A DNA stretch of 64,000 nt. It comes from Chiua virens (Eukaryota; Basidiomycota; Agaricomycetes; Boletales; Boletaceae). The position numbers and the translations under genes are program-made. The notes under the pieces were generated by a model. That model made no database searches and was not told the origin of the DNA. It worked only from the letters and a program-made list of their open reading frames with translations. The stretch is from the NCBI GenBank assembly GCA_019787685.1, contig JAHNUO010000007.1:1240001-1304000 (forward strand), written 5' to 3'. This document shows, piece by piece, positions 48,022-62,020 of the stretch. The first letter of the stretch is position 1. Each line of letters begins with the position of its first letter.

Positions 48022-48985
48022 TAATCGCATTCTCGACGTTTCGTGAGAGAAACAGTGGCGTGGGTCGACATGAGTTAATGTTAACTTTGATTCGTACATT
48101 CCTCGTGATTAATTAGACTAGGGCAAGGTCCATGTATGACAGCCTGAGCCAACTGGGGTAATGGTTCGATGAATCGAGGACACGGTTTAGAAGCTGCTGT
48201 GGAGTGTAGATGGATCAACTGACATACAGAGATGTTGTTTGATCGCCACTGAAGCCAAGTCACCGCGCATTTGGTGTGTCGGGGTTTTTCGATGAGAAGC
48301 TAAACACGGCCCTTCTACTTCTCGTGTGGAGCGCACCTTTTGATGATGCAGATTTGGAGTAAACGAGCATGTAACTTGATGTATACTCACGGCCTTTGTT
48401 AACTCCTTGAGGATATTGAGAAAGTCAGGCTGGAATCATTCGGAACACGTTCGCTCGCGTCGCGCCTCTCTGGAAAGGTTTGCATTCCGCTGGAATGTAC
48501 TTCGAGCCTATTTTCAATGTCGTATCGCACAATCTTCGATAAAACGAGTGCACGAAACACAAGTAAATTAAACTTGATGATCATTTGATCATTCTTTCAA
48601 TTGTCCTGGAAATTTCTCATTAATGTTCAGTGTGAAATAGGAGGAAGCGGATCTATCCAAAATCTAGGCAATACAATGGGGAAATACTCACCCACGGAAA
48701 CTGCGTACATGTTATTGTGCATGCGGCGCGTGCCTTGCGGCGTACGATACATTCGTTTTCAGGCATGATCCATTTAAGTTTTGTGGTGATGTGGTCAAGC
48801 TAGGTGCCAGCGGCGACTTCACTGCACACGGTAGTTTCACCGTTTTCCCCATCAATCGTCCTGTAGCAAGTAAACAGTCGCTGTCACGAGGTTCAGCATT
48901 ATCCTAAGGCTATCGAGTCATAGTGAGGCGTCTCTTGCTTACCATAATTTTGTTCAGATACGAGTCTTTCAGCGCTTCTCTGCCG

Positions 48986-48992
48986 TATAAAA
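48986..48992 (+). promoter_or_regulatory. TATA box of synthase copy B
   Basis: TATAAAA 104 bp upstream of the ATG at 49096; identical context in copy A. Confidence 0.55.
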
Positions 48993-49095
48993 TGAGATCC
49001 TTCGGATTGCGTATGGACATCCCTCTTCGATCACCGTTGACGATTGTTACGGATTCTCCGCTAGTGCGACATCCTTTCTTCATTGTCACACCGAA

Positions 49096-50296
49096 ATGAC
49101 GCTGGTCACCTTTTTGACCCCTATAAATCTGTTGTCTCGTGTGTTTCCCGCACTGGCGGCCTCTCCACCGACGCCAATAACCATTCGCCTCCCTGACCTT
49201 GTGTCACGTTGCAAATTTGATCTTCACATAGATCGGAGCCACAAACGCGTCTCCGTCGAGTCGATGGGTTGGCTTTTCGATGGTGACCCTGACCTTGACG
49301 AACCATCGCGCCGTGCGTTTCATGGTGTCAAGGCTGGGAAACTAGCCGCCATGTGCTACCCCAATGTCGGGTATCCGCAACTCCGAGTCTGCACAGATTT
49401 CCTGAACTGGCTGTTCCATCTCGATAACCTCTCGGACGACATGACTGATCGCAGCATCGAGAAAGTCGCGGAGGTCGTCATGAACTCTCTGCATCAGCCA
49501 CACACATACCGTTCTCCCGGGCGGCTGAGCCGGATGACGACCGAGTTGGTGTAATTTCCTTTACTTCCCATTGCTTCCCTTCAATCTTGATCCCATTGCT
49601 GATGTTTGTCAGTATTGGCGGGCGTGTCATTCAAACGGCTTCCCCGGGGACTGTTCAGCGGTTCCTAGAAGGGATGGACCTTTTCTTCCAGGCGGTCCAG
49701 CAGCAAGCCCGTGATCGTGCTAGTGGAATACTCCCGAGCGTCGAGACATATGTGGCCCTCCGCCGCGACACCAGCGGGTGCAAGCCCTGTGTGGCACTCA
49801 TTGAATATGCTCACCACCTCCATATACCTGATGACGTCATGGGTCATCCCATTCCTCCAGCGTCTTACCGAAGCTGCAAATGATGTCGTCACGTGGGTAA
49901 ATGTAAGTTCGATCGGATGCTGCTCGGAACCTTTGTCAAAGTGATTCTAAAGCGCTTGACAAGGACATTGTTTCATATGACGTCGAACAATCTAAAGGAC
50001 ATACTCACAACCTGATCAACATCGTCATGCAAGAACATGGCCTGACGGTGCAGGATGCCATCAACATGGCCGGGGACTTTTGCGATCGCGCAATGGACCA
50101 GTTCTTGCTCGACCGCGCCAACCTGCCTTCATGGGGCCCTGTGATTGATGCCGAGGTTCATGTGTACGTTAGTGGACTTGAGGATTGGATGGTAGGGAGC
50201 TTGTACTGGTCATATGAGACGGAGAGGTACTTTGGCAAGGCTGGACAGCGAATCAAGAAGACTGGAATACTTACATTGCGACCCAAACTCACCTAG
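49096..50296 (+). pseudogene. sesquiterpene synthase, copy B, frameshifted
   Basis: Second copy of the synthase at 37741-38942. It keeps HLDNLSDDMTD, SPGTVQRFLEGMD, NDVVTWVN, SYDVEQSKGH and SYETERYFGKAG. After GHPI, at about 49855, one extra C turns LQRLTEAANDVV out of frame, so translation leaves the correct frame before the second metal triad. The rest is in the correct frame beyond it. Amino-acid changes from copy A are few (for example LSRVF for LSRLF, ENV to EKV). If the extra C is real, the copy makes a truncated, inactive protein. Confidence 0.85.
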
Positions 50297-51183
50297 GCGT
50301 CACGCTTACCCCTGACAGCGAAATGCAGCGGTTCCTTGGTTCGATATTATCGTAGTATTCAATGAGCTTGTACTGTACTCCAAATTTCAGATGGTCAGCG
50401 ATCACAGGAATATGAAACGAAGCTTTGTGCATGTTATACACGCCGATGTTGCGAGCAGTCCGAGGACTAGGCGAAACGAGGCTTTCAATTGCACATTTTG
50501 GTGCAATTTGACCCAACACCCGTTTGGTGGCATGAAATTTTATCTGATGCATACTCTCTCATTCAAGGCATAAGGGCTCAGAATGGGTGGCATTGCAAGG
50601 CATCAGACGATTGCAAACTATGAACTGGGGAAAGCACCAACAGAAAGAGTGGAAGTGACATTCGCACAAGCACGACTTGATCAAGTCGGTCCTACCATCT
50701 TCAGCCTTGTCAGCGCCACTCCTTCCACGAGGTAGACCACTATTTTCCACTTGAAAAAACGCATCCTTTCCTTCGCCTAAGCTGTTCAAGCCCCGGTGCC
50801 AAGGATCCAAAGGAAAAGACCCAAGGGAAACTTGCGATGCCGACCGGATTGTCCGGAAGACCATTGTTAATGAACAAATGCGTCTGGATTTTCGTCACTG
50901 CTGATTGGTCCGGCTGAGAGGGCTTGACGTCAACAGGCAGGAGCGACGCCGGGATGTGGTGGGTGTCTAGTACACGTTTGATGTAGATGTAGGCGATATA
51001 TGGAGAACGATGTAATATTCTGCGAATTGAATGTAGCGAGCTGGCAAATTCGTCACATCACAGCCTCGAGGATGAGTCAGGCTCTTGCAACATGTTCCAG
51101 CAGGTCATCGATCATCATTGACGCTGGCACAAAAAAGGCCTCGGAAGTGGGTGAAGATGTTTGAAAACGAAGAGAATCTCAAG

Positions 51184-51879
51184 ATCTATTTCTAGGCACG
51201 CCAAAGCTCAGTGCTCAGAACTCTCTCCACTCGACTCGATTATCCTGTGAGTTTCATTAATTTACCGCCCCTCTCTGCCTGTGTCCACCTTACAGATGCT
51301 CAGGTGGCAGTAGCCCACATCGACTGAAGTCCAGTTCAACGCGCTGTGGTAGCTTGCTTGCCAGTCCGCTTGGCTGGCACTAGTGCATACTACTCGACGT
51401 GGGACAGATCCTTATTCTCCCAAGCACTGACAGTCGTTGTGCTATGTTGTCACGCGCTCGCACGAGAAAACACAGAAGGATAGCATGCATGTTGAGTGAA
51501 GCTCTCCATCACGGGAAGGTCCAGGGGTTCAACGATGAGAAAAAGTATTAGCCTTACTCTTGATCGCACTCGTTCCAGAGCGGAGAATATTGGTTTGCAA
51601 TGGTTGCGACTAACGCGAGTTTGAAGTGCGGTAATGCCATTATATATAAGCCGACTAGTCAGCCAACTTGAAATATAAATTGTCAGCAATCATATAGATT
51701 GCGGAAGGTGAGATTAGCTACTCAATATATGTATACTTATAACTAAGTCTAGCACGTTGATAGGAGAACTCAATCGAGTCGTTCTCCTTGGCCGACACTC
51801 CAGTCTTCGTCTACATTGTACAAGGTGTGCATGTGAACAACTCACTACTTTACTCCACTCCCTCCTTGCAAGTCTAGCT
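51184..51879. other. intergenic, between arm B and the monooxygenase
   Basis: No gene recognised. A TATATATAAG-like motif near 51643 and the pyrimidine-rich stretch before 51880 could belong to the promoter of the monooxygenase. Confidence 0.35.
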
Positions 51880-53819
<1,940 letters not shown>

Positions 53820-54901
53820 AATTGATGCGTTCTCAAGCATGTATGTCTTGGACTCGAACTTCATGTGCTGTAGTCATTGCGACCCATGCGAATATTTTGA
53901 GTGGCAACGTTCGTACAATTGTTTGGCGGTCTCGAATAACAAGAGATTGGTGGGCACTTGTTTTGATGTCGGCTGAGCAGGCAATTGGAAACTTCATTAC
54001 TACTACTATGAGTCGATTGATGGTTACATCCTGTTTGTCAACGAAGTATTGTGATAGCAGGGACAGATCAGGAATATGCGAAACAGTCCACGTGCCTCTA
54101 CACCTTGTGAAATTGGTCTTTAATCTTCCAAGGCGTATCGTACCATCCAACTTTTTCCAAGAGGAGATATTGCACGACTTTGCGCGAGCTAGTAAGGTCC
54201 GAGCTCACCGCTTGCCCACGCTTGTCAACAATGTCGATTTTCTGGACGAAGGTCAGCGAATGAGCGATGAACTGAGTGAGCTACTTACATGTGTAGTATC
54301 GAACTTGACAAGGGCTTGAATGAGCAAACGGTGTCCATGAACAGGATCCGCATTTTCTGTGTAGACCTCACCCGCGCGTACGGAAACAATTTCTACTGGT
54401 GTGGGTGCTTTCCGCTCTTAAGGACGTCAGAGTGGATATTGCTCGTCGAAGTGACATACTTTTTGACTTGGGGAACAATGCTGCGTCTGAGACGTCGCTA
54501 GTAATGCTCCAAACCCAAGTGTCGCCCTTTTCGCGCCGACGCATGGCCTTTATGGTCTTTTGCTGAAATGAACTAGATGTGAATTCTTTCACAGTATCCT
54601 CGTGCCCCCTAGAAATGATCAAGTTTTAAACCAGTTGTGTTTTCAGTGGTGCGTACCTCGCAATAGAAGTGTTTACTCTGCGATACGTATCAAGAGCTAG
54701 TTGCCGTAACGGAGCCAACAAGGCATCTGGAGAGTTATTTCGTACACTCAGTATGCGGCCCAACGTTCTGATGCGTAATTTGATATTCCTCCCCGGGAAA
54801 GCATTTGCTTTGGCCATGACGAACATGCTAGAGGGCGACAATGATATTACGGACTGTATCTAGTAAATACAGGCAAGCAGAAGCGCACCTGTAGGAGTTC
54901 T
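53820..54901. other. no recognised gene; possible unknown exons on the minus strand
   Basis: Minus-strand frames at 54841-54626 (MFVMAKANAFPGRNIKLRIR) and 54622-54368 are joined by an intron-like GTACGCACC donor and may be exons of an unknown gene running toward 53833. No domain recognised. A TATAATA near 54947 could serve either direction. Confidence 0.3.
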
Positions 54902-55457
54902 TCATCCAGTTGCTCGTGTTATGCTTGATCGCATACCAAAGATCGCTATATAATACAGCCCTTGATGTCGGCACACGCACAACAAGTATAACCATGGTAC
55001 ACACGAGAATTTGCTTGCGGCAAACATAGGCTTTGTGGTGAGCGAACGAAACATCGGACGAAGGTCATAGGGTATCTCCGCATCTAAAAAGTTTGTAAGT
55101 TATACCACAACAGCAGAGTAGACATAGTGTCATACCCAAGTTCGCCATTTCCGTTCCCCATACGTCTGCCGCGGCATACATCTTATTGAACCGTTTCATG
55201 CTCTCCATTGCCTGAAGGCTCTGCTCTGCGGCGCTTTCCAGTGATGTGGATCGAGACTTGGACTTGTTTTCCTTTACATCTGACGGCTTCTGTTCCCTCT
55301 TGGATGATGAAGCGGTGGCTCGGGAAGTCAGAGACGCTTGAGAGCTGGATGATTTTTCCTTGCTCTTGACGGCCATCGCTGCGTACGACCGTGAGCCGAC
55401 AACGCTTGCGCGGGGTGTCCATAATGACCTGCAGCTTCTGAGCCCAACTGCAGCCAT
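54902..55457 (-). CDS. small putative mitochondrial protein, unknown function
   Basis: I start at the internal ATG 55457, which gives an Arg-rich, acid-free leader (MAAVGLRSCRSLWTPR, later RSYAAM) typical of a mitochondrial presequence. A Ser/Lys-rich linker and a short helix (AAEQSLQAMESMKRFNKMY) follow. After EMANL a GTATGA...TTTTTAG intron (55135-55084) continues with DAEIPYDLRPMFRSL. The stop is at 54904-54902. Reading without the intron ends at 55065. Divergent from the MIX17-like gene ~210 bp away. No family recognised. Confidence 0.45.
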
Positions 55458-55667
55458 TTCTCGGGCGAGTCTGAAATAGTCCTCTCTCAAGAACGTGGCC
55501 GAGAAATTATCTCCAAAAAGGAAGTTCACCGGAGCCTGCCAGATAATTCTCACGAACCTTGCCGGACATGTTACGCATGCGATTCGGGTTGATATAAAAG
55601 GACCGTCCACGACAAAAATTCCGACTCATTCACGTCCACGCACGTTTGTTTCTTACCACCATCCACC

Positions 55668-56208
55668 ATGCCTGTAAGTTAGCTGTCTAATTTCTTTGAA
55701 TTCTACTCACTTTTTTTATTCAGCGTTCGTCACGTTCGTCTCGTCCTGCACCTAGACCTGCTGCTGCGCCCGCGCAACAGTCTCGAGGTGCTCATACCGC
55801 CTCTATGCCCCCCCAGGCCGCCCATGCAAACCCAGCTCATGCCCCGGCACCCCCAGCAGCCGCTCAGTCCGGACAACCCGGCCTGCTTACGCAAATGGCC
55901 GCAACTGCCGGTTCTGTTGCAGTTGGTTCGACCATTGGTCACGGAATCTCCCATATGCTCTTCGGTGGATCCAGCTCAGCAACGCCTGCCGAGCCAGCCG
56001 CTCCTGTTCAACAACAGTCCTTCCAGTCTACGCCTGCCTGTGACGCTCAGGCAAAGGACTTTACCCGTTGCTTGGACAAGGCAGATTTGCAGAGCTGCTC
56101 GTATTATCTTGAACAGCTCAAAGCCGTACGTTTCGTTTATTGCACTTTGTGTTATTCATCCTGACAGATACATCCCAGTGCCAAGCTGCTGCTACTCAAT
56201 TTTCGTAG
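55668..56208 (+). CDS. MIX17: MIX17/CHCHD2-type twin CX9C mitochondrial protein
   Basis: Exons 55668-55673 (only Met-Pro), 55724-56125 and 56179-56208; 145 residues. The N-terminus is Arg/Ser/Pro/Ala-rich (PRSSRSSRPAPRPAAAPA). The middle is a Gly/Ala hydrophobic segment (AATAGSVAVGSTIGHGISHM). The C-terminal CHCH domain has CDAQAKDFTRC and CSYYLEQLKAC, i.e. two C-x9-C pairs. The last cysteine is delivered by the third exon. This is the layout of yeast Mix17 and human CHCHD2/CHCHD10, imported to the intermembrane space by the Mia40 disulfide relay and linked to respiratory-chain upkeep. Frame and splice sites intact. Confidence 0.93.
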
Positions 56209-57359
56209 AATTAGAAGTCGATTGTAAACATATGCTTAACGATGACGTCTGTCAGTTATCGCTTCCACCTCTCAATATATCCATCGATCAATTGACTGTA
56301 TTCAGTATTGATATCTTTTTTTTTGGTGAGAGTAGCCATGTTGACCACCGCGATATCAAGCAGTTTTAGCCGATCGACTCCGTGGCCCTCGTCTTACCCC
56401 CTAGCAATCATACCGACGACATCGTTTTACAGTCCCCGGAACTACCTTCTCGTTCATTGTGCCAGTTCTCAATTCATCCTATTCTTTTCGCACTGGCCCT
56501 GGAGTCTCCCCAAAATGCGTCTATACTTCCAGATCGAGATAGGTCACCTCTACATTCGGCAATTTCCGTGGTACATATCGTTGTTGACACGAAGAGCTGT
56601 GATAGGTAACTCATCGCCGACTACCCCTGAGGCCCGTGTCCGTCGAACAATCCGTCATTCTGTTTCCAATCCTTATCAGATGCTTGTCATCCCTTGCTCC
56701 GCTCCCGCTCACTTCTTGATCGCGTTGAACTCACGTGGCACTCCGAAATTGGATATGCATGTATCTTCTTTGCCTTCTCGAGGATGGAACCAAAGTTCGC
56801 ATCGTGGCTCGAAGCTGTGACGCATGGACGTTTTGTCTCCGTCAAACATATAGGCCCTCGTGCTAGATTCCTCAGACATAAAAGATACCTCGGAAATCTG
56901 GATGATACACAACGTGCTGCGGTGACATTCATACCGAATACATGGTGGAGTCGTAAAATGTGGATTCATCTTCCCAACATCTACACGTCCTCATTGTCGT
57001 GACCGGAAACGAAATGTGTCCATTGCCAAAACAAAGGTTTGTGAGAACGGGTGCGACGTGACCTTTTCTTTGATTCACTAGCAATCGCAGTGACCGGTGA
57101 CCGACAACTTGAACGTTTCACATGACTCAATGGTTGTCACCAGTTGGTAAACGGATCCTTTCCAATATTGCGCGGCCGTCCAAAGATTTTATTTTTGATG
57201 ATTGCATCACAGTATCCAACATTCAAGCCAAAATGCTAATTCATACACAATCTTGGATCGAACACACTCTGACACATACTGCATACTTGTTATTCCACAT
57301 GCGGAGCATAAATAAACAACATCTCATCGAAGGTTCATCTTGGTCACGTTACCTACACA
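56209..57359. other. intergenic between converging genes, no gene recognised
   Basis: 56308-56820 (+) is open for 170 codons but has no domain, no good start context, and overlapping open frames on the other strand (56709-56969 -). I treat it as non-coding or decayed. 3' UTRs of the MIX17-like and SYG1-like genes should meet here. Confidence 0.35.
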
Positions 57360-60300
57360 CTATCCATGCGCATGCCCTCTCCTCCCCCGCCCCACTCGCC
57401 TCGGCACCCACCTGCTTAGTCCCCCTCCCCTTCTATCTTGTCCAGCATTCCCTTCTTCCCCCTCATTCTCGTCTTCATCGCGCTCCTGCTCAGTGTCCGC
57501 GTTCGGATCCTGCTCTCGTTCCTCCTCTTCCTCTACCGAGAAGTCGTACGGTAGCGGTACCTCGCGAGTGACACGGTATTGGTCCACGTTACCCAGGTGT
57601 TCGTTTTCTAGACGGACTGGGTGTGAGGGGCGAGTAAGCGAGTGAACGAGAAGAAAAGAAAGAGACGCACAGAAATTCCATTGGACACGTCTTAGCACCT
57701 CGAGCGTTCCTACGATAAACGTTTGTAGGGTCATAGCACTGGGCTTGGCGGGTATGTACGTCAACCAGAGGAACCGTATGCCCACGTTGGATACCTGTCA
57801 AGCCAAAACGTGGACATGCGTGAGCTGTTCAGGTTAAGAACGAAAAAAGGAGACGCACCAATGCAAGGTAATAAGACTGGTCGTGGTTTCCGCTGGTGAG
57901 TGCCGTATGAACGGTGGAAGGAGAACAGGAGAGAGCGCACTGGTATACGTGATTTATAGATGAGCTCCGGTCTGAGGAGCGGGTATCGCGCGTGTGGTTT
58001 GAACATGGACCAATCCATCAAGAAGTCCTGAAACAGGCATGTACGTGTGTTGCGGTCATCGTGGGAGGAGCATGGAGAAAAGCTTACCCAGGCACTCGAA
58101 TACAACGTATACACACAGGCCGTGAAGCACCAGAGGATATAGCTCGGCCCGACATGGGGGTCCCCTGCGAATGATGTCAAAGAAATGTCGATCCATCGTA
58201 CCCGACGACATACCTTGGTGCCTCCAGTAATAGTAGAAAAAGTAGTAGATAATCCCTATGCCATACTTGCCAGCCTATTCGATCAAACCATAGTAAGTGC
58301 CCAGCGACGAGAGAAACACATCACGAAGCCGTACATTGATAAGATGTGTAGGCAGCTTCGAATCTCGGTATCGCCTCACGCTCTGCACGAACCGTACCAT
58401 AAAGGGCGACGTAGCCAATACGAAATACCATCCCCAATTCCGACCCACGCCACACAGTGGCCACACATCTTGTACGTGAGGGTCGTATGCGGACGATACC
58501 AGACCCTGAAAGGCGTTTTCGATGGGAGACTTGGTGGCAGGGAAGGATGTGAGTTGCGGGGTCGACAACCTAGAGTAGAAATTGGAGAAAGAACTGGTAT
58601 AAAAGCAACCGATGAAAAACACATTGGAGAGAGAATAAACAAGGCTGCAAAATTGATCGCTGGTGATGACCACGTGAGATAGCGCAAACAGATTAAGGCC
58701 TTACACCATACCCGAGCCAGAAATCCATGAACTGTGTATTACAATCAACTTACGAGACTGCTTCGTAAGATGCATGATGGGTGACGAACCTCAACTTTCC
58801 ACACCCCACTGACGAAAAGCTTGGCCGTCTTTTTCAATAACCAGAAACGGGCGCGTCCCCACAGAACCGACTGTATATAGAGGTAGTTGGCGCCAGACAA
58901 GTACAAAGAATAAAAAGATAGTTGCGGGACTCACGCGCATTGGATTAAACATGATCATGATCGCAAGGCCAACCCAAACCAAGGGCCATAGCATTGGGGG
59001 GCCAATTTGAGAAAACGAAAGCCAATACGCATAGGCGATAGCACAGATGAAAAAGGAAGGAAGCTTCGGTGCCTGGTTTTAAAAAATCCACTTATGCTGC
59101 ACATACGACACGTACTTCAAAGAATTCATGGTGATCAAGCCTCGACCTCGGGTTCAAGTCTGGGCGGAATGTGAGAAATTGAACAATAGAATTAACAACA
59201 AACGCACCAAAAATGAATACGTAATTAATCTTCTCGTGTGCCCATACGGTAATGTTGGTGCCAATCAGTAACGCCATCAGCACCGGCAGGAAGAGGACTG
59301 AGTAAATGAAAAGCAAGATATCCCAGGATGGTAGTGCATCACGCGTGTCTTGCAGAAAAGCTACCAATGTGGGTTCGGAGTGATATCGAACAATCTCGGA
59401 AGAGAGCTTACATAAATAAGTGCCCAGCGCAAGCGCAGGAAGTGCTAACCCCAACCACATCCCGGAGCGGAATGTACTGAAGTGATGTGTCTTCACGAAG
59501 GGTCCGACTCGAAGTCGGGACATCGCTTTCTTTCTATCTCCGCGTTCTGGACACAAAGTTTGTACCTCAGTGAAGTATGGCAAAAGAAATCCACATGGTA
59601 AGACAAACCGAATTTCGCTGCGTAAAGGTCTTCCGCTTCCTTGAGCATAGTGCTAACAATAGTTCCATTGAAGAAGGCGGATGGTTCCACCTAGGATACA
59701 CGATCTCTGCTGTTGTACCATTGATAAACGCAGCCATATACCTTTTCCTTCATGTAAGCGTCCAAAACTGGATTCTTGGTGATCTTCTCATATTTCTTCA
59801 GTGCTTTGCGAAACCCGGTCACATTGAGGATCTTAGCACGAGATAGGCGTCGGCGACAAAATAGTATGGAGAGAGATCGCGATTCCGATCGAGGGAGGAG
59901 ATCGAGTGAGAATTCGAGGGTTAGATAATTTCAACATGCACCAAAAAGAGAAGGCCCACCCTATAATTGTTTAGGACCTCGAGGCCCCTACGAATGTATC
60001 CCGCATGTCAGCGTCGATGTTCGCAAACCCAAACAGGGCACACAGGACAGATCGAATGCATTGTGGATGACGTGCAACTCGCCTCCAGAACGAAAGATTC
60101 CTCAAAAAACACAGACACACCGATAGTGTTCAATCACAGCCCGCCTGAGGCGCCTTTTTGCGTGTAAATATTCATGAGGGTCCAGGGGATTCTTTGTCGT
60201 CTTCATGCTATTCGAGCGTCCGACAGATGGTTTGACAGCGCCATCAAGCGGCTTAGAGGAAGATGGAGCATTAGCGTCAAGGTCCTTTTCGGCTCCATCA

Positions 60301-61744
60301 GTCGCTGCTCCTTCCTGTTTGGATTTGGAGCGTTGACTACCCCGACGTTCGTGTCCACCAGAGCGCAAACCCAAGGTGGATGTATCAATAACACCTCGAC
60401 GCCCTAGCATTCGTGAACATAAGAAGAGACCCATGCAACTTAAATGAAATTACCACCACGCCCGGATTCTGAAGCTAACATCCCGACTGCGCTAGTAGAT
60501 TCCGTGTCCGGCCCATATAACCATTGCATCCACGAGGAAAGACGAGATGCGGCAGGAAGACGCGCCTTCTTGACCCAAGGCTGATCTCTTGACTGCGTAG
60601 ATAATTGCTAAGGGAGTGATGATTCAGTAATGTATTCTATTGTCGACCAGCCATTTTTTTTTTAAAAAAAGGAAAAGAAAAACACTGACATAGAACATAT
60701 GGCGGTGGAGTTCGAGTTCATTGAGCTGTTCTTTTAACTGTTGGGCACGCTCGTGCATTTCTTTCTCCCTCTCAGCGTAAAATGTTTCCACCTTTTCCAG
60801 CTCAGTATTGAGCATGTCGAAAAACGTGGCATGGCTTGGGGGGAGGTTTGCAAGTATGACGCGCAAAGACAGTGGTGCAAAGGAAGCTCCTAAGATCACG
60901 GTCAATTTATAGAAACCATTGGTCGAGCGAAAAGAGATACCCGAGTCCCGAAAGAAAGGAAATAATACGCTGGCACGGGGGGTTCTTGGGGCTAATGGTG
61001 TTTGCTGTGATGGTGCATTCGAAGTAGATCCGACCAGGCGATGTGGAAGGTGAAGCTGAAGACTGGACAAGGCCAATTTTAAGGGAGGTCCTAATGCACA
61101 TGACCCATGAGCTCTCGGACCAGGCCGCGGGTCGCATATATGGAACATACTTTCTTGATTGCTCGTTCTCCGCCTTACGGGGACGGCAGCTGGCGAGTGG
61201 ATAATGACGTTCCTTGTGGTGTCTGTTGCAGGCTCAGTTCCAGAAACCCACGGGCCACCTACTTGTGCCGATGTTGAAATACCGCTATCCAGCTGAGGCT
61301 CTGGAACACGTGATGTAAAGCGAATAAGTGACACTTCAATTTCAGGGGCGATATGGATATTGCGGAATGTGCGAACCTTGGGGATGATCTTGTCCCCCTT
61401 CATTATTCGCCGCAGACTGATTCGCGTTCGTCGGTCCAAGCGAAGTAGACGGGTAAGTTTGCTGCGCATCCTGCGCGCGTATAATTCCGAGTTGTACTTT
61501 AAGCGCGCGATAGTCTCTGTACAATCAACTTATCAGAGAAAGGGACGTGAGACAAAAAGATGGTAAGCTCGTCACATGTAAGCCTTTTTCCACTCGGGTG
61601 TCTATGGCAAGCGGTGAGAACGAAGGACATTTGAGGGCTGCGGGTGAAGACACTCACCTGGGTATCTTGAAGGTACCTGCAGCACAGTTGGGTAAGTCAA
61701 GGCACGCCGGCGAAGGGAACTGCACTTTACCGTGCAAATTTCAT
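57360..61744 (-). CDS. SYG1: SYG1/XPR1-type phosphate exporter (SPX-EXS protein)
   Basis: Exports inorganic phosphate, gated by inositol pyrophosphate binding to the SPX domain. First exons: MKFAR at 61744, YLQDTQ, TPEWKKAYI, then DYRALKVQLGIIRAQ from ~61512. The linker intron (~61395-61310) removes a stop seen in the raw frame. The SPX core continues MLNTELEKVETFYAEREKEM (~60810) and DPHEYLHAKRRLRRAVIEHY (~60150). Membrane and EXS region: MWLGLALPALALGTYL (~59450), SWDILLFIYSVLFLPVLMAL, TNITVWAHEKINYVFIFG (~59220), PLVWVGLAIMIMFNP (~58960), VRFVQSVRRYRDS (~58370), DFLMDWSMFKPHARYPLLRP (~58020). C-terminus: RLENEHLGNVDQYRVTREVP (~57590) and an acidic tail to 57360. Many short introns; not every junction was fixed. 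Divergent from the HAD gene, sharing a 276 bp promoter region. Confidence 0.9.
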
Positions 61745-62020
61745 GTCCAGTACTGACGAGTCTATCCAAACTCAAATGGTTGGATGACGGTGTCACTCGA
61801 CACCCCGAACCTAAGAACGCAACAACGTAGAGTGAGCCTGTATACGAGCATATATAGATGAAGATGTTTTTTTAATTTTTTAATTTCTCAGATACGAACA
61901 ATCTCCGATAAACATACCGAATATAGAAATCCCCTATTCTGACGGTTTACCCTCCTCGACTACCCTTTACCATTCCAATCGCACATTCCTCGCCCTCTTC
62001 TTCTTTTTGATCCCCTCGGC

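Larger units (their letters stand above)
48022..51183 (-). repeat. inverted duplication, arm B (3.16 kb)
   Basis: Reverse-complement partner of 36850-40017 with mostly single-base differences and a few one-base indels. Arm length differs by only about six bases. The two arms are separated by 8,004 bp of unrelated spacer. Confidence 0.92.

Noticed and set aside
56308..56820. 170-codon plus-strand frame as a gene
   Set aside because: No recognisable domain, poor start context and other open frames overlapping on the opposite strand.
61310..61395. Frameshift in the SPX part of the SYG1-like gene
   Set aside because: A GTTCGC...TTCCAG intron joins DHPQ to EPQLDSG in frame, so no mutation is needed.
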